Shown: in pieces, positions 16,790 through 26,281 of the stretch
Layout of the letters: each line of letters begins with the position of its first letter
Numbering within the stretch: position 1 is the stretch's first letter
Assembly (NCBI GenBank): GCA_021775615.1
Contig: JAJFHL010000125.1
Location: 25,225 to 89,224, forward strand
Origin: Hyphomicrobiales bacterium
GTDB taxonomy: Bacteria > Pseudomonadota > Alphaproteobacteria > Rhizobiales > JAJFHB01
Direction: 5' to 3'
DNA: 64,000 bases
The notes under the pieces: model-generated
Told to the model about the DNA's origin: nothing
Seen by the model: only the letters and a program-made list of their open reading frames with translations
Databases searched by the model: none
Position numbers and translations under genes: made by a program

Positions 16790-18577
16790 TCACTGCGCCC
16801 GGGCCGCGTCGTCAATCATCAGCTGCGGGGTGCGCTTGCCGCCCCAGTCATTAATATTGAGGCGCCCGGCAAAATGCAGCGGTGTATCGCCTGCTTCCAA
16901 AAGAATATCTCCAAGAGGACTGCCCAGCACGCGGAACGCGATGGCGGCGAGCCGGGAGTTGTCGCCGCCGCGCAGAGTGCAGCGGACATGTTCCTGGCCG
17001 GCAAGATCGGCGAAGGCAACGCGATGGGCCGGAAACACGAAACGCGGTGTCGGATTGCCCATGCCGTAGGGCCCGGCGCGCTCGAGCAGTTCGATTAGCT
17101 GCACCGTCGCGCCGCCCGCACTCATGGCGCCGTCGATGCCGAGCGAGGCACCGGTCATTGCGTGGCCGGCGGCTTCGGCCAGGTGTTCTTCCAGGAACGC
17201 GCGAAAGGCGCCCAGCTGAGCGCGCTCTATGGTCAGGCCGGCCGCCATTGCGTGACCGCCTCCCTTGGCCAGGTGACCCACCTGTACGGCATCGCGTATG
17301 GCACTGCCGAGATCGACGCCGCTGATCGAACGGCCCGACCCCTGCCCGGCCCCGTCCGAGCCAAACCCGATGGCGATTGCCGGGCGTCCGAACCGCTCCT
17401 TCAGACGCCCCGCCACCAGACCCAGGACGCCCGGATGCCAGCCCTCTCCGGTGACGATCAATGCCGGCACCTGGGCCGACGTGCCAATCGCCTTTTCGCC
17501 CTGGCGGATGGCGTTGTCGAGAATACCGAGCTCGATTTCCTGGCGCTGCTTGTTGAGGACCTCAAGTTCCTGGCCTATGGCTCCCGTGCGCGAGCGGTTG
17601 TCGGTGCTGAGGAGTTCCAGAGCAATCTCCGAGAACCCTAAGCGGCCCGCCGCATTTATGCGCGGCCCGAGCACAAAGCCAAGGGCATGAACGTTCGGCC
17701 TGTGGCGCAGCCCGGCGGCATCGGCCAGGGCCGCAAGGCCGATGTTGCCGCGCCGGGCCATGACTTTGAGACCCTGACGCACCAGAGCCCGGTTGAGGCC
17801 CGTCAGCGGGACCACGTCGCATACCGTGGCCAGGGCTACGAGATCGAGCCACTGCAGGAGATCGACATCGCGCGCGGCAGTGCCGGCGCCGGCAGCGGCC
17901 TTGAGTTTCGTCTGCACGGCGGCCAGGAGGACAAACGCAACACCCGCGGCACACAACTGGCCCTGGTTCGACAGATCGTCCTGGCGGTTCGGGTTGATGA
18001 TGGCGTGCGCCACGGGCAGGTGCTGCCCGGCCTGATGGTGATCGACAATCACCACGTCCATTCCAAGTTCTCTGGCATGGGCCATCGGTTCATGCGCGCC
18101 GATGCCACAATCGACGGTGACGACAAGCGTCACACCATCGGCCTTGAACCGGTCGAGGGTCTCGGGATTTGGACCGTATCCCTCGTCGAGCCGGTGTGGA
18201 ATGTGAATGGCGGGCTCCCGACCATGCGCCCTGAAGAAATGGCGAAACAGGGCGGATGTACTGATGCCGTCGACATCATAGTCGCCGATGATGCCGACAC
18301 GTTCGCCATCGACAATGGCGCGGGCAACACGGTCGGCGCCCTGCGCCAGATCGCACATGCCTGCCGCCGGCGGCATCAGATCGCGCAGGGTGGGCGCCAA
18401 AAAGGCTTCGGCGTCATCCAGCGCCACATCGCGCGCCGCAATCACCCGGCCGAGGATTTCGGGCAACTCGTATTTCTGGGCAATCGCCTGGGCTGCGCGT
18501 TCGTCTTTCAAACGCCCGCGCCAACTCTGTCCGGAGACGGAGCGTTCGATGCCCAGAAAATAGCCGCCGTCAGGCAA
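16790..18577 (-). CDS. recJ: Single-stranded-DNA-specific 5'-3' exonuclease RecJ
   Basis: The 595-residue protein matches RecJ length. DHH-phosphoesterase motif I is GDYDVDG (98-104), motif II is TVDCGIG, and DHH is at 179-181 in VIVDHHQAG. The DHHA1 domain has GGGHAMAAGLT near 450. RecJ degrades single-stranded DNA in recombination and repair. The start is TTG, with AGGGG about eight bases upstream; I see no nearby ATG. It is the last gene of a hom-glpX-recJ run, with gaps of about 40 bases. Confidence 0.95.
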   Translation of the reverse strand: MPDGGYFLGIERSVSGQSWRGRLKDERAAQAIAQKYELPEILGRVIAARDVALDDAEAFLAPTLRDLMPPAAGMCDLAQGADRVARAIVDGERVGIIGDYDVDGISTSALFRHFFRAHGREPAIHIPHRLDEGYGPNPETLDRFKADGVTLVVTVDCGIGAHEPMAHARELGMDVVIVDHHQAGQHLPVAHAIINPNRQDDLSNQGQLCAAGVAFVLLAAVQTKLKAAAGAGTAARDVDLLQWLDLVALATVCDVVPLTGLNRALVRQGLKVMARRGNIGLAALADAAGLRHRPNVHALGFVLGPRINAAGRLGFSEIALELLSTDNRSRTGAIGQELEVLNKQRQEIELGILDNAIRQGEKAIGTSAQVPALIVTGEGWHPGVLGLVAGRLKERFGRPAIAIGFGSDGAGQGSGRSISGVDLGSAIRDAVQVGHLAKGGGHAMAAGLTIERAQLGAFRAFLEEHLAEAAGHAMTGASLGIDGAMSAGGATVQLIELLERAGPYGMGNPTPRFVFPAHRVAFADLAGQEHVRCTLRGGDNSRLAAIAFRVLGSPLGDILLEAGDTPLHFAGRLNINDWGGKRTPQLMIDDAARAQ

Positions 18578-18615
18578 ATGATTCGCCCCTTTTCACCCGG
18601 TCCTGACTGGGGAGC

Positions 18616-19593
18616 TTACCCGAACTTGGTGAGATGCGTGTGTTTTGCTTTGATCCAGCGGGTGGTGCCGGTGGACGAGCGCATGACGACCGTGTCGGTA
18701 TAGATCGCGTTGCCCTTGATTTTGACGCCGTTCAGCATGGAACCACTTGTCACGCCGGTCGCGGCGAACATCACATCACCCGATGCCATCTCCTGCATGG
18801 TGTATTTGCGGTCGAAGTCGTCAATGCCCATTTTCTTGGCGCGCTCTTTCTGCTCCGCATTGTTCGTGACCAGCCGAGCCTGCATCTGGCCACCAATGCA
18901 GCGCAGGGCGGCAGCAGCCAGAACACCTTCAGGAGCGCCACCAACGCCCATGTAGATGTCTATGCCGGTGTCCTCCGGGTCGGTCGTGCTGATGACGCCC
19001 GCCACATCGCCATCGCCGATCAGCTGAATGGCGGCGCCGGCTTCGCGCACGGCCTCGATGAGGGCCCCGTGGCGCGGACGGTCGAGGATGCAGGCTGTGA
19101 TCTCCGAAACCGCCACGCCCTTCGCCTCGGCGAGCGCCTTGATGTTGTTGCCGGGAGGTGCATCCAGATCGACCAGGTCGGCCTGGTAATTTCCACCGAT
19201 GGCGATTTTGTCCATATAGACATCCGGCGCGTGCAGAAGGCTGCCCGCTTCCGCCATCGCGATGACGGCCAATGAATTCGGCATGTACTTGGCGGTGATG
19301 GTGGTGCCTTCCAGCGGGTCGAGCGCGATGTCGACCCTTGGTCCCTTGCCGGTGCCGACTGTTTCACCGATATAGAGCATCGGCGCCTCGTCGCGCTCAC
19401 CTTCGCCAATGACCACGGTGCCGCGGATTTCCAGCGCGTTCAGTTCACGGCGCATGGCATCGACGGCCGCCTGATCAGCGGCCTTCTCGTCGCCCCGTCC
19501 GCGCAAACGCGCCGCCGCCACTGCGGCACGCTCGGTCACGCGTACCAGTTCGAGCGCCAATACGCGGTCCATGATATTGGACTCTTCCGCCAT
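18616..19593 (-). CDS. glpX: Fructose-1,6-bisphosphatase class II (GlpX)
   Basis: The 325-residue protein contains VVIGEGERDEAPMLYIGE and DPLEGTT, the metal- and phosphate-binding motifs of the GlpX family, plus DIYMGVGGAPEGVLAAAALRC. It dephosphorylates fructose-1,6-bisphosphate in gluconeogenesis. I chose the ATG at 19593, with GGGGAGAG just upstream; the in-frame ATG four codons earlier leaves no good ribosome-binding site. It lies between hom and recJ in one transcription unit, a conserved alphaproteobacterial order. Confidence 0.95.
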   Translation of the reverse strand: MAEESNIMDRVLALELVRVTERAAVAAARLRGRGDEKAADQAAVDAMRRELNALEIRGTVVIGEGERDEAPMLYIGETVGTGKGPRVDIALDPLEGTTITAKYMPNSLAVIAMAEAGSLLHAPDVYMDKIAIGGNYQADLVDLDAPPGNNIKALAEAKGVAVSEITACILDRPRHGALIEAVREAGAAIQLIGDGDVAGVISTTDPEDTGIDIYMGVGGAPEGVLAAAALRCIGGQMQARLVTNNAEQKERAKKMGIDDFDRKYTMQEMASGDVMFAATGVTSGSMLNGVKIKGNAIYTDTVVMRSSTGTTRWIKAKHTHLTKFG

Positions 19594-19634
19594 TTCTCTC
19601 CCCATCCAAATTCCGGCGTTGCCGCGCGGTCGTA

Positions 19635-20963
19635 TTATAGTTGTTCTATTCGAATCATTCGCGGCGCCTCGGTGACGTCGCCATCTGCTTCAATATTCCC
19701 CAGAGCGTCGCGAATGGACTTCTCCAACGTATCATGGGTGATCAGGACAACGGCACGGGTTTCTTGACCCTCGTGCGTGTCTTCGGCATCGATATCCACA
19801 TTTTTTTCATTGCCGCGCTGAACGATACTCTTGAGCGATATTTCCTGCTCCGCCATGCGATGGGCAATTGCGGCGAAGGCGCCGGGCCGGTCGCGCACCT
19901 GCAAAGCCACGTAGTAGCCGCCCTCATGGGCGCGCATGCGGGCGCGTTCATAGGGCCGCAATTCGCTGCTTGGCCTGCCCAACGGGGGCGAGATGTTGCC
20001 CCGCGCGATGTCAACGATGTCTGCGACTACACTTGAGGCCGTTGGTCCGGCACCCGCACCAAGGCCCTCAAGCATCAGGTTGCCGACAAAATCGCCGCGC
20101 ACAACGACCGCATTGAACGCCCCGTCGACCTGGGCAATGGACTGCCGCTCAGGGACGAGTGTGGGGTGAACGCGTTGTTCGATGCCTGAATCCGTCTCGC
20201 TCGCGACGCCGAGCAGCTTAATGTTGTATCCAAGTTCGCCGGCAATCTGGATATCCTGGGCCGTCACCCGCTCGATCCCTTCGACGTATATGGAGCCGAA
20301 ATCGACTTCGGTTCCGAAGGCGAGCGATGTCAGAACCGCCAGCTTGTGTGCCGTATCGAAACCGCCGACATCGAATGTCGGATCGGCCTCGGCATAACCA
20401 AGCCGTTGGGCATCATCCAGAACGGCCGCGAAATCGCGGCCCTCGCGCTTCATGGTGGTCAGGATGTAATTGCAGGTGCCGTTGAGGATGCCGAATATCT
20501 TTTCCGCACGGTTTCCCGCAAAGCTCTCGCGCATGGTCTTGACGATGGGGATTCCGCCGGCGATGGCGGCCTCGAAGCCAAGGGCAATGCCGTTGTCTTC
20601 GGCAAGCCGGGCCAGTGCCGTGCCATGATAGGCGAGCAACGCCTTGTTGGCGGTGACAACATGCCGTTTGGCGCCCATCGCGGCCTCGACCGCCGCCTTG
20701 GCGGGGCCGTCTTCGCCGCCTATCAATTCGACAAGCACATCGATGTCCGCCGAGCGTGCAAGCTCCGCACAATCGTCGAACCATTCATATGAAGACAGAT
20801 CGACGCCGCGGTTCCGTGTCCGGGACCTGGCCGAGACCGCGGTGACCACAATGTCACGCCCGGCCCTGCGGCGCACCGCATCCGCATTGGACTCCAGCAG
20901 TTGCAACACGCCGGCACCGACGGTGCCGAGACCGGCGATCCCCCGTTTCAGGGGTTCACTCAT
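19635..20963 (-). CDS. hom: Homoserine dehydrogenase with ACT domain
   Basis: The 442-residue enzyme begins with a nucleotide-binding GLGTVGAG (11-18). It has NKALLA and NGTCNYILT, and the catalytic-domain segment EADPTFDVGGFDTAHKL. The C-terminal 90 residues form an ACT domain (YYVALQVRDRPGAFAAIA), which usually mediates threonine feedback. It reduces aspartate semialdehyde to homoserine, the branch point to threonine and methionine. The ATG at 20963 gives the canonical start. An O-acetylhomoserine sulfhydrylase gene (metY) lies 17 kb away. Confidence 0.95.
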   Translation of the reverse strand: MSEPLKRGIAGLGTVGAGVLQLLESNADAVRRRAGRDIVVTAVSARSRTRNRGVDLSSYEWFDDCAELARSADIDVLVELIGGEDGPAKAAVEAAMGAKRHVVTANKALLAYHGTALARLAEDNGIALGFEAAIAGGIPIVKTMRESFAGNRAEKIFGILNGTCNYILTTMKREGRDFAAVLDDAQRLGYAEADPTFDVGGFDTAHKLAVLTSLAFGTEVDFGSIYVEGIERVTAQDIQIAGELGYNIKLLGVASETDSGIEQRVHPTLVPERQSIAQVDGAFNAVVVRGDFVGNLMLEGLGAGAGPTASSVVADIVDIARGNISPPLGRPSSELRPYERARMRAHEGGYYVALQVRDRPGAFAAIAHRMAEQEISLKSIVQRGNEKNVDIDAEDTHEGQETRAVVLITHDTLEKSIRDALGNIEADGDVTEAPRMIRIEQL

Positions 20964-21078
20964 GGCGGGATGGCCCTTATGAAAAAAGTATCGCCGAAAA
21001 CGACGATCGCGGCGCAACCTGCCTGATCCGCCCGATATTTTCAACCGGCGCGTTACTCAGGTGTTTTGAAGCGAGGGT

Positions 21079-22206
21079 CTACTGAAAGGAGAGCTCCAGC
21101 CGATCCCGATCGGTGGGCCGCTCGGTTCCGAAATAGACCCCGGTCATGCGCTGTTCCGCAGTCGATGTGGAGATGGCGCCCCGCTGAACGCCGAACCTTG
21201 CGAGGGCCGCGATGGCGCGTTCTGTATGCTTGTGCAGGCGTTTGACACGTTTGATGCTGGTATCGCTGTCCCCGGCCGGGCCCCTGCTCACGCCGTGAAT
21301 ATGGACGTTGCGGCCGGATTTCCGATGCATTGCCGCGATGCTCTTGAGAACGGCCAGATCGTCTTTGTCGAAGGCCGGACCATTAAGGCCGACATGCAGC
21401 CTGACCGGGTTGTCGCGGTCGGGCAGGTGTTGCGGTCTGGCAGCCCTGATCGATCCCGGATCGACACTGGCGTAGACTTCACCACCGGATGTCAGCTTTT
21501 CGTCGGCCTGCCGGAGGCGTTCGTCGATCCTGAGGAGTTCGCCCCCTGCCGGATCGTCAGCGGAAACCGTGGTGCTCAGTGTGGCTGGTTCTGTCGGCGG
21601 TGTGACGGATCCCGTGATATCGGCGCCACGCAACTGCGGCAGTTGACCATCTGGCGCGGGTTGCTCGCCGCCGGGATCGGGCAGGCCGTCGATATAGGTC
21701 GGCACAAGACGCGAGTCCTCGCCGATCATGAAAGCCTGGCGCTTCTCGGGAGATTGTTGTGAGTTCGGCTGGTGCCCCATTGCCGCGGTAATGGCCCGCG
21801 CCTTGCGGAGTTCCGTGACGGGATCTTTCACCTTCGCCCGGTTGGCGCTGTTGCCGAACCAGTCAAGAAACGCGAAACGGTTTTCAGGTTCCTTCGGGTG
21901 AGGACGCTGGGCCGTGTCGTTCTCTTCCGGCTGGCGCAGTTGAACCGGGCCCGACACGTCTGAAGCGTCCTGGGGATGAGTATCTTCAAGCACGGGATCT
22001 TGCGGCCCGGCCTCAGCCACCGACTGGTTGCCGGGATTTTGCCCACCGTCGTAATTCTGTACGCGGTAGGCCAAAGAGTCCTGATCCGCGCAACCGGTAA
22101 ACGCCACCGCGAGGCAACCGAGGAAGATTGCCGCGATTGCCGGCCTCGCGCCGCGTCGCATCACATGCCGGCCCGAACGAATTGTTGCTGAGTTACGCGC
22201 ATACAT
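21079..22206 (-). CDS. Predicted lipoprotein with OmpA-like C-terminal region
   Basis: The protein (about 375 residues) has a lipobox-like FTGC after a hydrophobic segment (AAIFLGCLAVAF). A long low-complexity linker rich in Pro, Gln, Glu and Gly covers most of the chain. The last 110 residues (VRLHVGLNGPAFDKDDLAVLK, then HIHGVSRGPAGDS and ERAIAALARFGVQRGAI) resemble the helical part of OmpA/MotB peptidoglycan-binding domains. I infer an envelope protein tethering membrane and wall. The start is uncertain: GTG 22284, ATG 22206 and ATG 22161 all precede the signal, and none has a strong ribosome-binding site. Confidence 0.55.
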   Translation of the reverse strand: MYARNSATIRSGRHVMRRGARPAIAAIFLGCLAVAFTGCADQDSLAYRVQNYDGGQNPGNQSVAEAGPQDPVLEDTHPQDASDVSGPVQLRQPEENDTAQRPHPKEPENRFAFLDWFGNSANRAKVKDPVTELRKARAITAAMGHQPNSQQSPEKRQAFMIGEDSRLVPTYIDGLPDPGGEQPAPDGQLPQLRGADITGSVTPPTEPATLSTTVSADDPAGGELLRIDERLRQADEKLTSGGEVYASVDPGSIRAARPQHLPDRDNPVRLHVGLNGPAFDKDDLAVLKSIAAMHRKSGRNVHIHGVSRGPAGDSDTSIKRVKRLHKHTERAIAALARFGVQRGAISTSTAEQRMTGVYFGTERPTDRDRLELSFQ

Positions 22207-22344
22207 CGTGTCAACCAATCGATAGCTGATTTGCCAATCAGCCTTCAGGCTCGAATCGAGCCATTCATCATCTGGTGACATCACACCGCAAACGCGTTAA
22301 CCGCGGCTTAACTACGACAGAGGGAATGGGCCGTTAAAATTGAC

Positions 22345-22367
22345 AGTTTCCTGCAATTCGTGAAACT
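22345..22367. promoter_or_regulatory. Inverted repeat upstream of phaC
   Basis: AGTTTC (22345-22350) and GAAACT (22362-22367) form a perfect inverted repeat with an 11-base spacer. TTGACA, a plausible -35 box, overlaps its left arm at 22340-22345. It lies 45 bases before the phaC start and is a candidate operator. There is no experimental evidence. Confidence 0.35.
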
Positions 22368-22411
22368 ACCGATGGAGCAACACCTCAATTCCGCCAGGAC
22401 AAGGCCAGACC

Positions 22412-24244
22412 ATGAGCAAGCCGGAAGAACCGCAGGACAACGGCTATCAGATTTCCGACCCGGCGGAGTTCGCCGGCAATATGGCAAAGGTCGCCGAACA
22501 GACCGCAAAAATCTTCGCTGCGTTCGCTGCCCCGGAAGATCCCGCCAAGGCGCAACAGGCGCGCGGAGAAGAGCTTGGCAATGTGGCCAAGACCCTGGGC
22601 GAGATCGCGCAGGATTATGCCGCAAAGCCTGAATTGTTCTTCAACGCGCAGATGCAGCTGTGGCGCCAGCACACCGACCTTTGGCAGAACACCTGGAAAC
22701 GCATGCTCGGAGAAGAGGTCGAGCCGGTGATCGCGCCGGATCGCGGCGACCGCCGTTTTCGCGACGACGACTGGTCGGAAAACCAGGTTTTCGACTTTTT
22801 GAAGCAGTCCTACCTGATCACCGCGAAATGGGCGCAGGACATGGTCGAGGGGGCGGAAGACGTCGACGACCACACACGGCGCAAGGCAAATTTCTACGTG
22901 GAACAGATCGCCAATGCCCTGTCGCCTTCGAACTTTGTTCTGACGAACCCGGCGGTGCTGCGCGAAACGATGAACTCCAATGCCGAGAATCTGGTCAAGG
23001 GGCTTGAGAACCTGTCAGCGGATTTCGACCAGGACGCAGGCGAACTGAGGATCAGCCAGACCGATGCGAGCGCGTTCGAAGTGGGAAAGAACATCGCGGT
23101 CACGCCGGGAAAGGTGATCTATCAGGCCGAGCTGTTCCAGTTGCTGCAGTATGAGCCATCGACCGATGAGGTCTACAAGCGCCCGCTGCTGATCATCCCG
23201 CCCTGGATCAACAAGTTCTATATTCTCGACCTCAACGAGCAAAAGTCATTCATCAAATGGGCGGTCGCGCAGGGCTTTACCGTGTTCGTCGTGTCCTGGG
23301 TCAATCCCAATGAGGCGCTCGCCGCCAAGTCGTTTACCGACTATATGACCGACGGCATCCTGAAGGCGGCGGACGCGGTTATCAGGGCGACCGGCGAGGC
23401 CAAGATCAATACAATCGGCTACTGCATCGGGGGCACGCTTTTGTCCGCCACGCTCGGCTATATGGCCGCAAAGAAGGACAAGCGCATAAGCTCCGCGACC
23501 CTGTTCACAACACAGGTCGATTTCGAAAATGCCGGCGACCTGAAAGTTTTCGTGGACGAGGAGCAGCTGCAGTCGCTTGAACGGCGGATGGCGGAGAAAG
23601 GCTATCTCGAAGGCAAGAGCATGGCCTCGACCTTCAATTTCCTGCGTTCCAACGATCTGATCTGGTCCTACGTCGTCAACAACTACCTGCTCGGCAAGGA
23701 ACCGTTTCCGTTCGACCTGCTCTACTGGAACTCCGATTCAACGCGCATGCCGGCGGCCATGCACAGCTACTATCTGCGCGAGTGCTACCTGCACAACAAT
23801 CTGTCGAAGGGTGAGATGGAACTGGACGGGGTCAAGATCAAACTGTCCAAGTCCAAGGTGCCGGTCTACAACCTTGCCGCCCGCGACGATCATATCGCGC
23901 CCCTGCCCTCGACCTTCCTGGTCGGCAAGAATCTCGGCGGCAAGACGCGGCTCGTCGTGGCGGGCTCCGGCCATGTCGCAGGTGTCGTCAATCCCCCGTC
24001 TCTCGGCAAGTACCAGTACTGGCTCAATGACGAGGACGCCGACACACTCGAAGAATGGCTCGAAGGCGCCGAAGAGCATGCCGGCTCATGGTGGCCGGAC
24101 TGGGCCGAGTGGCTGGCCAAGCATTCGGGCAAGAAAGTCCCCGCCCGGGTTCCCGGCGACGGCGAACTCGATGTGATCGAGGACGCACCGGGGTCCTACG
24201 TAAAGGACCACAGGGGTGCACGGTTCAAGGCTGGCGCTCAGTAA
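22412..24244 (+). CDS. phaC: Class I poly(3-hydroxyalkanoate) synthase
   Basis: The 610-residue protein has the PhaC alpha/beta-hydrolase core. The lipase-like box is GYCIGG with nucleophile Cys338, the aspartate is in AARDDHIAP, and the histidine is in GSGHVAG. PPWINKFYILDL and WVNPN are typical of class I enzymes that polymerise 3-hydroxybutyryl-CoA into PHB granules. The N-terminal 200 residues are the poorly conserved regulatory domain. It stands alone here; phaE, phaA, phaB and phasin genes are not in the window. Confidence 0.96.
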   Translation: MSKPEEPQDNGYQISDPAEFAGNMAKVAEQTAKIFAAFAAPEDPAKAQQARGEELGNVAKTLGEIAQDYAAKPELFFNAQMQLWRQHTDLWQNTWKRMLGEEVEPVIAPDRGDRRFRDDDWSENQVFDFLKQSYLITAKWAQDMVEGAEDVDDHTRRKANFYVEQIANALSPSNFVLTNPAVLRETMNSNAENLVKGLENLSADFDQDAGELRISQTDASAFEVGKNIAVTPGKVIYQAELFQLLQYEPSTDEVYKRPLLIIPPWINKFYILDLNEQKSFIKWAVAQGFTVFVVSWVNPNEALAAKSFTDYMTDGILKAADAVIRATGEAKINTIGYCIGGTLLSATLGYMAAKKDKRISSATLFTTQVDFENAGDLKVFVDEEQLQSLERRMAEKGYLEGKSMASTFNFLRSNDLIWSYVVNNYLLGKEPFPFDLLYWNSDSTRMPAAMHSYYLRECYLHNNLSKGEMELDGVKIKLSKSKVPVYNLAARDDHIAPLPSTFLVGKNLGGKTRLVVAGSGHVAGVVNPPSLGKYQYWLNDEDADTLEEWLEGAEEHAGSWWPDWAEWLAKHSGKKVPARVPGDGELDVIEDAPGSYVKDHRGARFKAGAQ

Positions 24245-24266
24245 CTCCCCGCACGTTCTTTCAAAC

Positions 24267-25310
24267 TCACGGGAAGAGCGGTTGCTGCTCGAGACCCATC
24301 GTTTCCGCCAGACCAAACATGACGTTCATGTTCTGCAGCGCCTGGCCGCTTGAGCCCTTGACCAGATTATCAAGGGTCGACACCAGAATGACGCGACCCG
24401 GCACCCGGTCTTCGTAAACACCCAGAAGGCAGAAATTGGATCCGCGCACATGTTGCGTGGCCGGGAACGTTGCCTCGGGCGCAACGCGCACGAACGGCTC
24501 GGTCCGGTAGGCCTCCGTCAGACAGGCGCGCACGTCTTTCGCGGACCCTCCCTCGCTCATATCGGCATAGACGGTGAGCAGCTCGCCGCGGCTCATGGGA
24601 ATGAGGTGCGGCGTGAATGTGACGGCGAGATCGCGGCCGGCGGCAACGGAGAGCTCCTGTTCGATCTCCGGCGTATGACGATGGCTGGCGATGCCGTAGG
24701 GGGAGAGGCCCTCTCCAGCCTCGCAGAAGAGCATGTTCTGCTTGAGCCCCCTGCCCGCGCCCGAAACGCCCGACTTGGCGTCAATCACCAGCCGGTCCGG
24801 CGAAATCACGCCCCCCTTCAACAGCGGGAGCAAAAGCAACAGGGCGGCGGTCGGGTAACACCCCGGACAGGCCACCAACCGGGCGTTAGCGATGGCGTCA
24901 CGGTAGTGTTCGGTGAGCCCATAGACCGCATCCTGCTGGAGCGCCGGCGCCAAATGTTCGTGGCCGTACCATTGCGCATATGTTTCGACGTCCCTCAGCC
25001 GGAAATCCGCCGACATGTCGACGACGCGCACGGACTTTGGCAACGAAGCGATGATCTCCTGGGTGGTGCCATGGGGCAGCCCGCAGAAGACAATATCGAG
25101 ACCGCTCCAATCGGTATCCTCAACCTTTTGCAGCCGTGGGAGTTCCAGCCCGCCAAGATGCGGAAAGACATCGGCCATCGTCTTTCCCGCATGGGAATTT
25201 GCGGTCAGGACCGACAGTTCCACCTCGGGGTGGCAGGCGGCCAGGCGCACAAGATCGGCTCCGGTGTAACCGGATGCACCGAGAATGCCTGCCTTGACGG
25301 TCCTGCTCAT
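24267..25310 (-). CDS. argC: N-acetyl-gamma-glutamyl-phosphate reductase
   Basis: The 347-residue enzyme has the NADP-binding GASGYTG (11-17) and the active-site Cys151 in ACPGCYPTA. FCGLPHGTTQE and DAKSGVSGAGRG are typical of type 1 ArgC. It makes N-acetylglutamate semialdehyde in arginine biosynthesis. It converges on phaC and is divergent from a GNAT gene, sharing a palindrome-rich intergenic region. It is near rpsI-rplM, a common alphaproteobacterial arrangement, although the asparaginase and GNAT genes are interposed. Confidence 0.95.
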   Translation of the reverse strand: MSRTVKAGILGASGYTGADLVRLAACHPEVELSVLTANSHAGKTMADVFPHLGGLELPRLQKVEDTDWSGLDIVFCGLPHGTTQEIIASLPKSVRVVDMSADFRLRDVETYAQWYGHEHLAPALQQDAVYGLTEHYRDAIANARLVACPGCYPTAALLLLLPLLKGGVISPDRLVIDAKSGVSGAGRGLKQNMLFCEAGEGLSPYGIASHRHTPEIEQELSVAAGRDLAVTFTPHLIPMSRGELLTVYADMSEGGSAKDVRACLTEAYRTEPFVRVAPEATFPATQHVRGSNFCLLGVYEDRVPGRVILVSTLDNLVKGSSGQALQNMNVMFGLAETMGLEQQPLFP

Positions 25311-25416
25311 TGGGCCACGTCCTTCTCCCGAAAATCACGAGGTCAAGGGTGTAGCGGAAAGTGAAATGGGAAGAAAGCGATTGGTGCGCCCTGCAGATAC
25401 GCAGACTGCTCAACAT

Positions 25417-25459
25417 TTGTGCAGCGCACAAGTTTCTTGAATGTTTGCGTGCAGTGCAC
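25417..25459. promoter_or_regulatory. Two palindromes between argC and the GNAT gene
   Basis: TTGTGC-AGC-GCACAA (25417-25431) is a perfect 6-base inverted repeat. GTGCAGTGCAC (25449-25459) is a perfect 5-base palindrome. They share a TGTGCA/TGCACA core, and their centres are 30 bases apart, about three helical turns. They lie about 110 bases upstream of argC and about 75-115 bases upstream of the GNAT gene. The arrangement suggests a regulator bound to one DNA face. The TGC-GCA core recalls PhaR-type operators, but that is speculation. Confidence 0.45.
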
Positions 25460-25531
25460 AATTTGGTCATGATCGCACCCCATCTGACAGACGGAGTGGG
25501 TGAGTCGAAAACAAAGGACAGACCCTGGAAC

Positions 25532-26125
25532 ATGGCATTACATGACTTGACGTCTTCCAATGTCGAATACCGCAAACTCTGGCCGACCGAGCTCGATCTG
25601 TTTCGTGCTCATTTGGTCAGGCTGGACCCCGAAACCAGGCGCCTGCGGTTCGGCCGCGGCGTGAATGACGACTTTCTCGAGAACTACTGTGACACGGTTT
25701 ATGGTTTAAACAGTGTGGTTTACGGCTGTTTTGTCGATGGAACACTGAGAGGTGTTGCGGAGCTGCGCCTGCTCGCCGACACGTGGCCGTTCGAAGCGGA
25801 ACTGGCGTTCAGCATCGAGAGTCCTTGGCAGGACTCCGGCATTGGCACCGAATTGATGGGCCGTGCGCTCAGAGCCGCGCGCAACCGCAATATTGGCCGC
25901 CTTTTCATGATCTGCCTTCCCGAAAACAGTCGGATGCGCAAGGTGGCCAAGAAATACGATGCCCGTCTGGCGTGGCACCCGGGCGAAATCGAGGGAAAGC
26001 TGTTTCCCTCGCACCCAGACTATTTCTCGATCCTGCACGAGTTTCTGGATGACACCTCGGGGTTCCTCACCTTCATGCTGGACCTGAGGCATGGCAGCGA
26101 GGAGCCGGCCCGGAAGTCGGCCTGA
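25532..26125 (+). CDS. GNAT N-acetyltransferase
   Basis: The 197-residue protein has the GNAT core: AELRLLADTWPFEAELAFSI, then the acetyl-CoA-binding turn QDSGIGTELMGRAL. MICLPENSRMRKVAKKYDA corresponds to motif B. Substrate unknown. I chose the ATG at 25532 because the family fold begins just after it; the upstream in-frame part contains the palindromic operator-like repeats. It is divergent from argC. Confidence 0.8.
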   Translation: MALHDLTSSNVEYRKLWPTELDLFRAHLVRLDPETRRLRFGRGVNDDFLENYCDTVYGLNSVVYGCFVDGTLRGVAELRLLADTWPFEAELAFSIESPWQDSGIGTELMGRALRAARNRNIGRLFMICLPENSRMRKVAKKYDARLAWHPGEIEGKLFPSHPDYFSILHEFLDDTSGFLTFMLDLRHGSEEPARKSA

Positions 26126-26281
26126 ACCAAGGCCACGATCCATGCCATTGGCAATTCAAGTGTAACGTGTGATTAGATCGTCCGGCGAACGGCGCGGAGG
26201 CGGCCCAAACGGAGCCGCCTCCCGCATTTCGTGCTTTGGCGCAATTGTGCGGAACATCCGAAAGCACCGGCAGCGGACACA

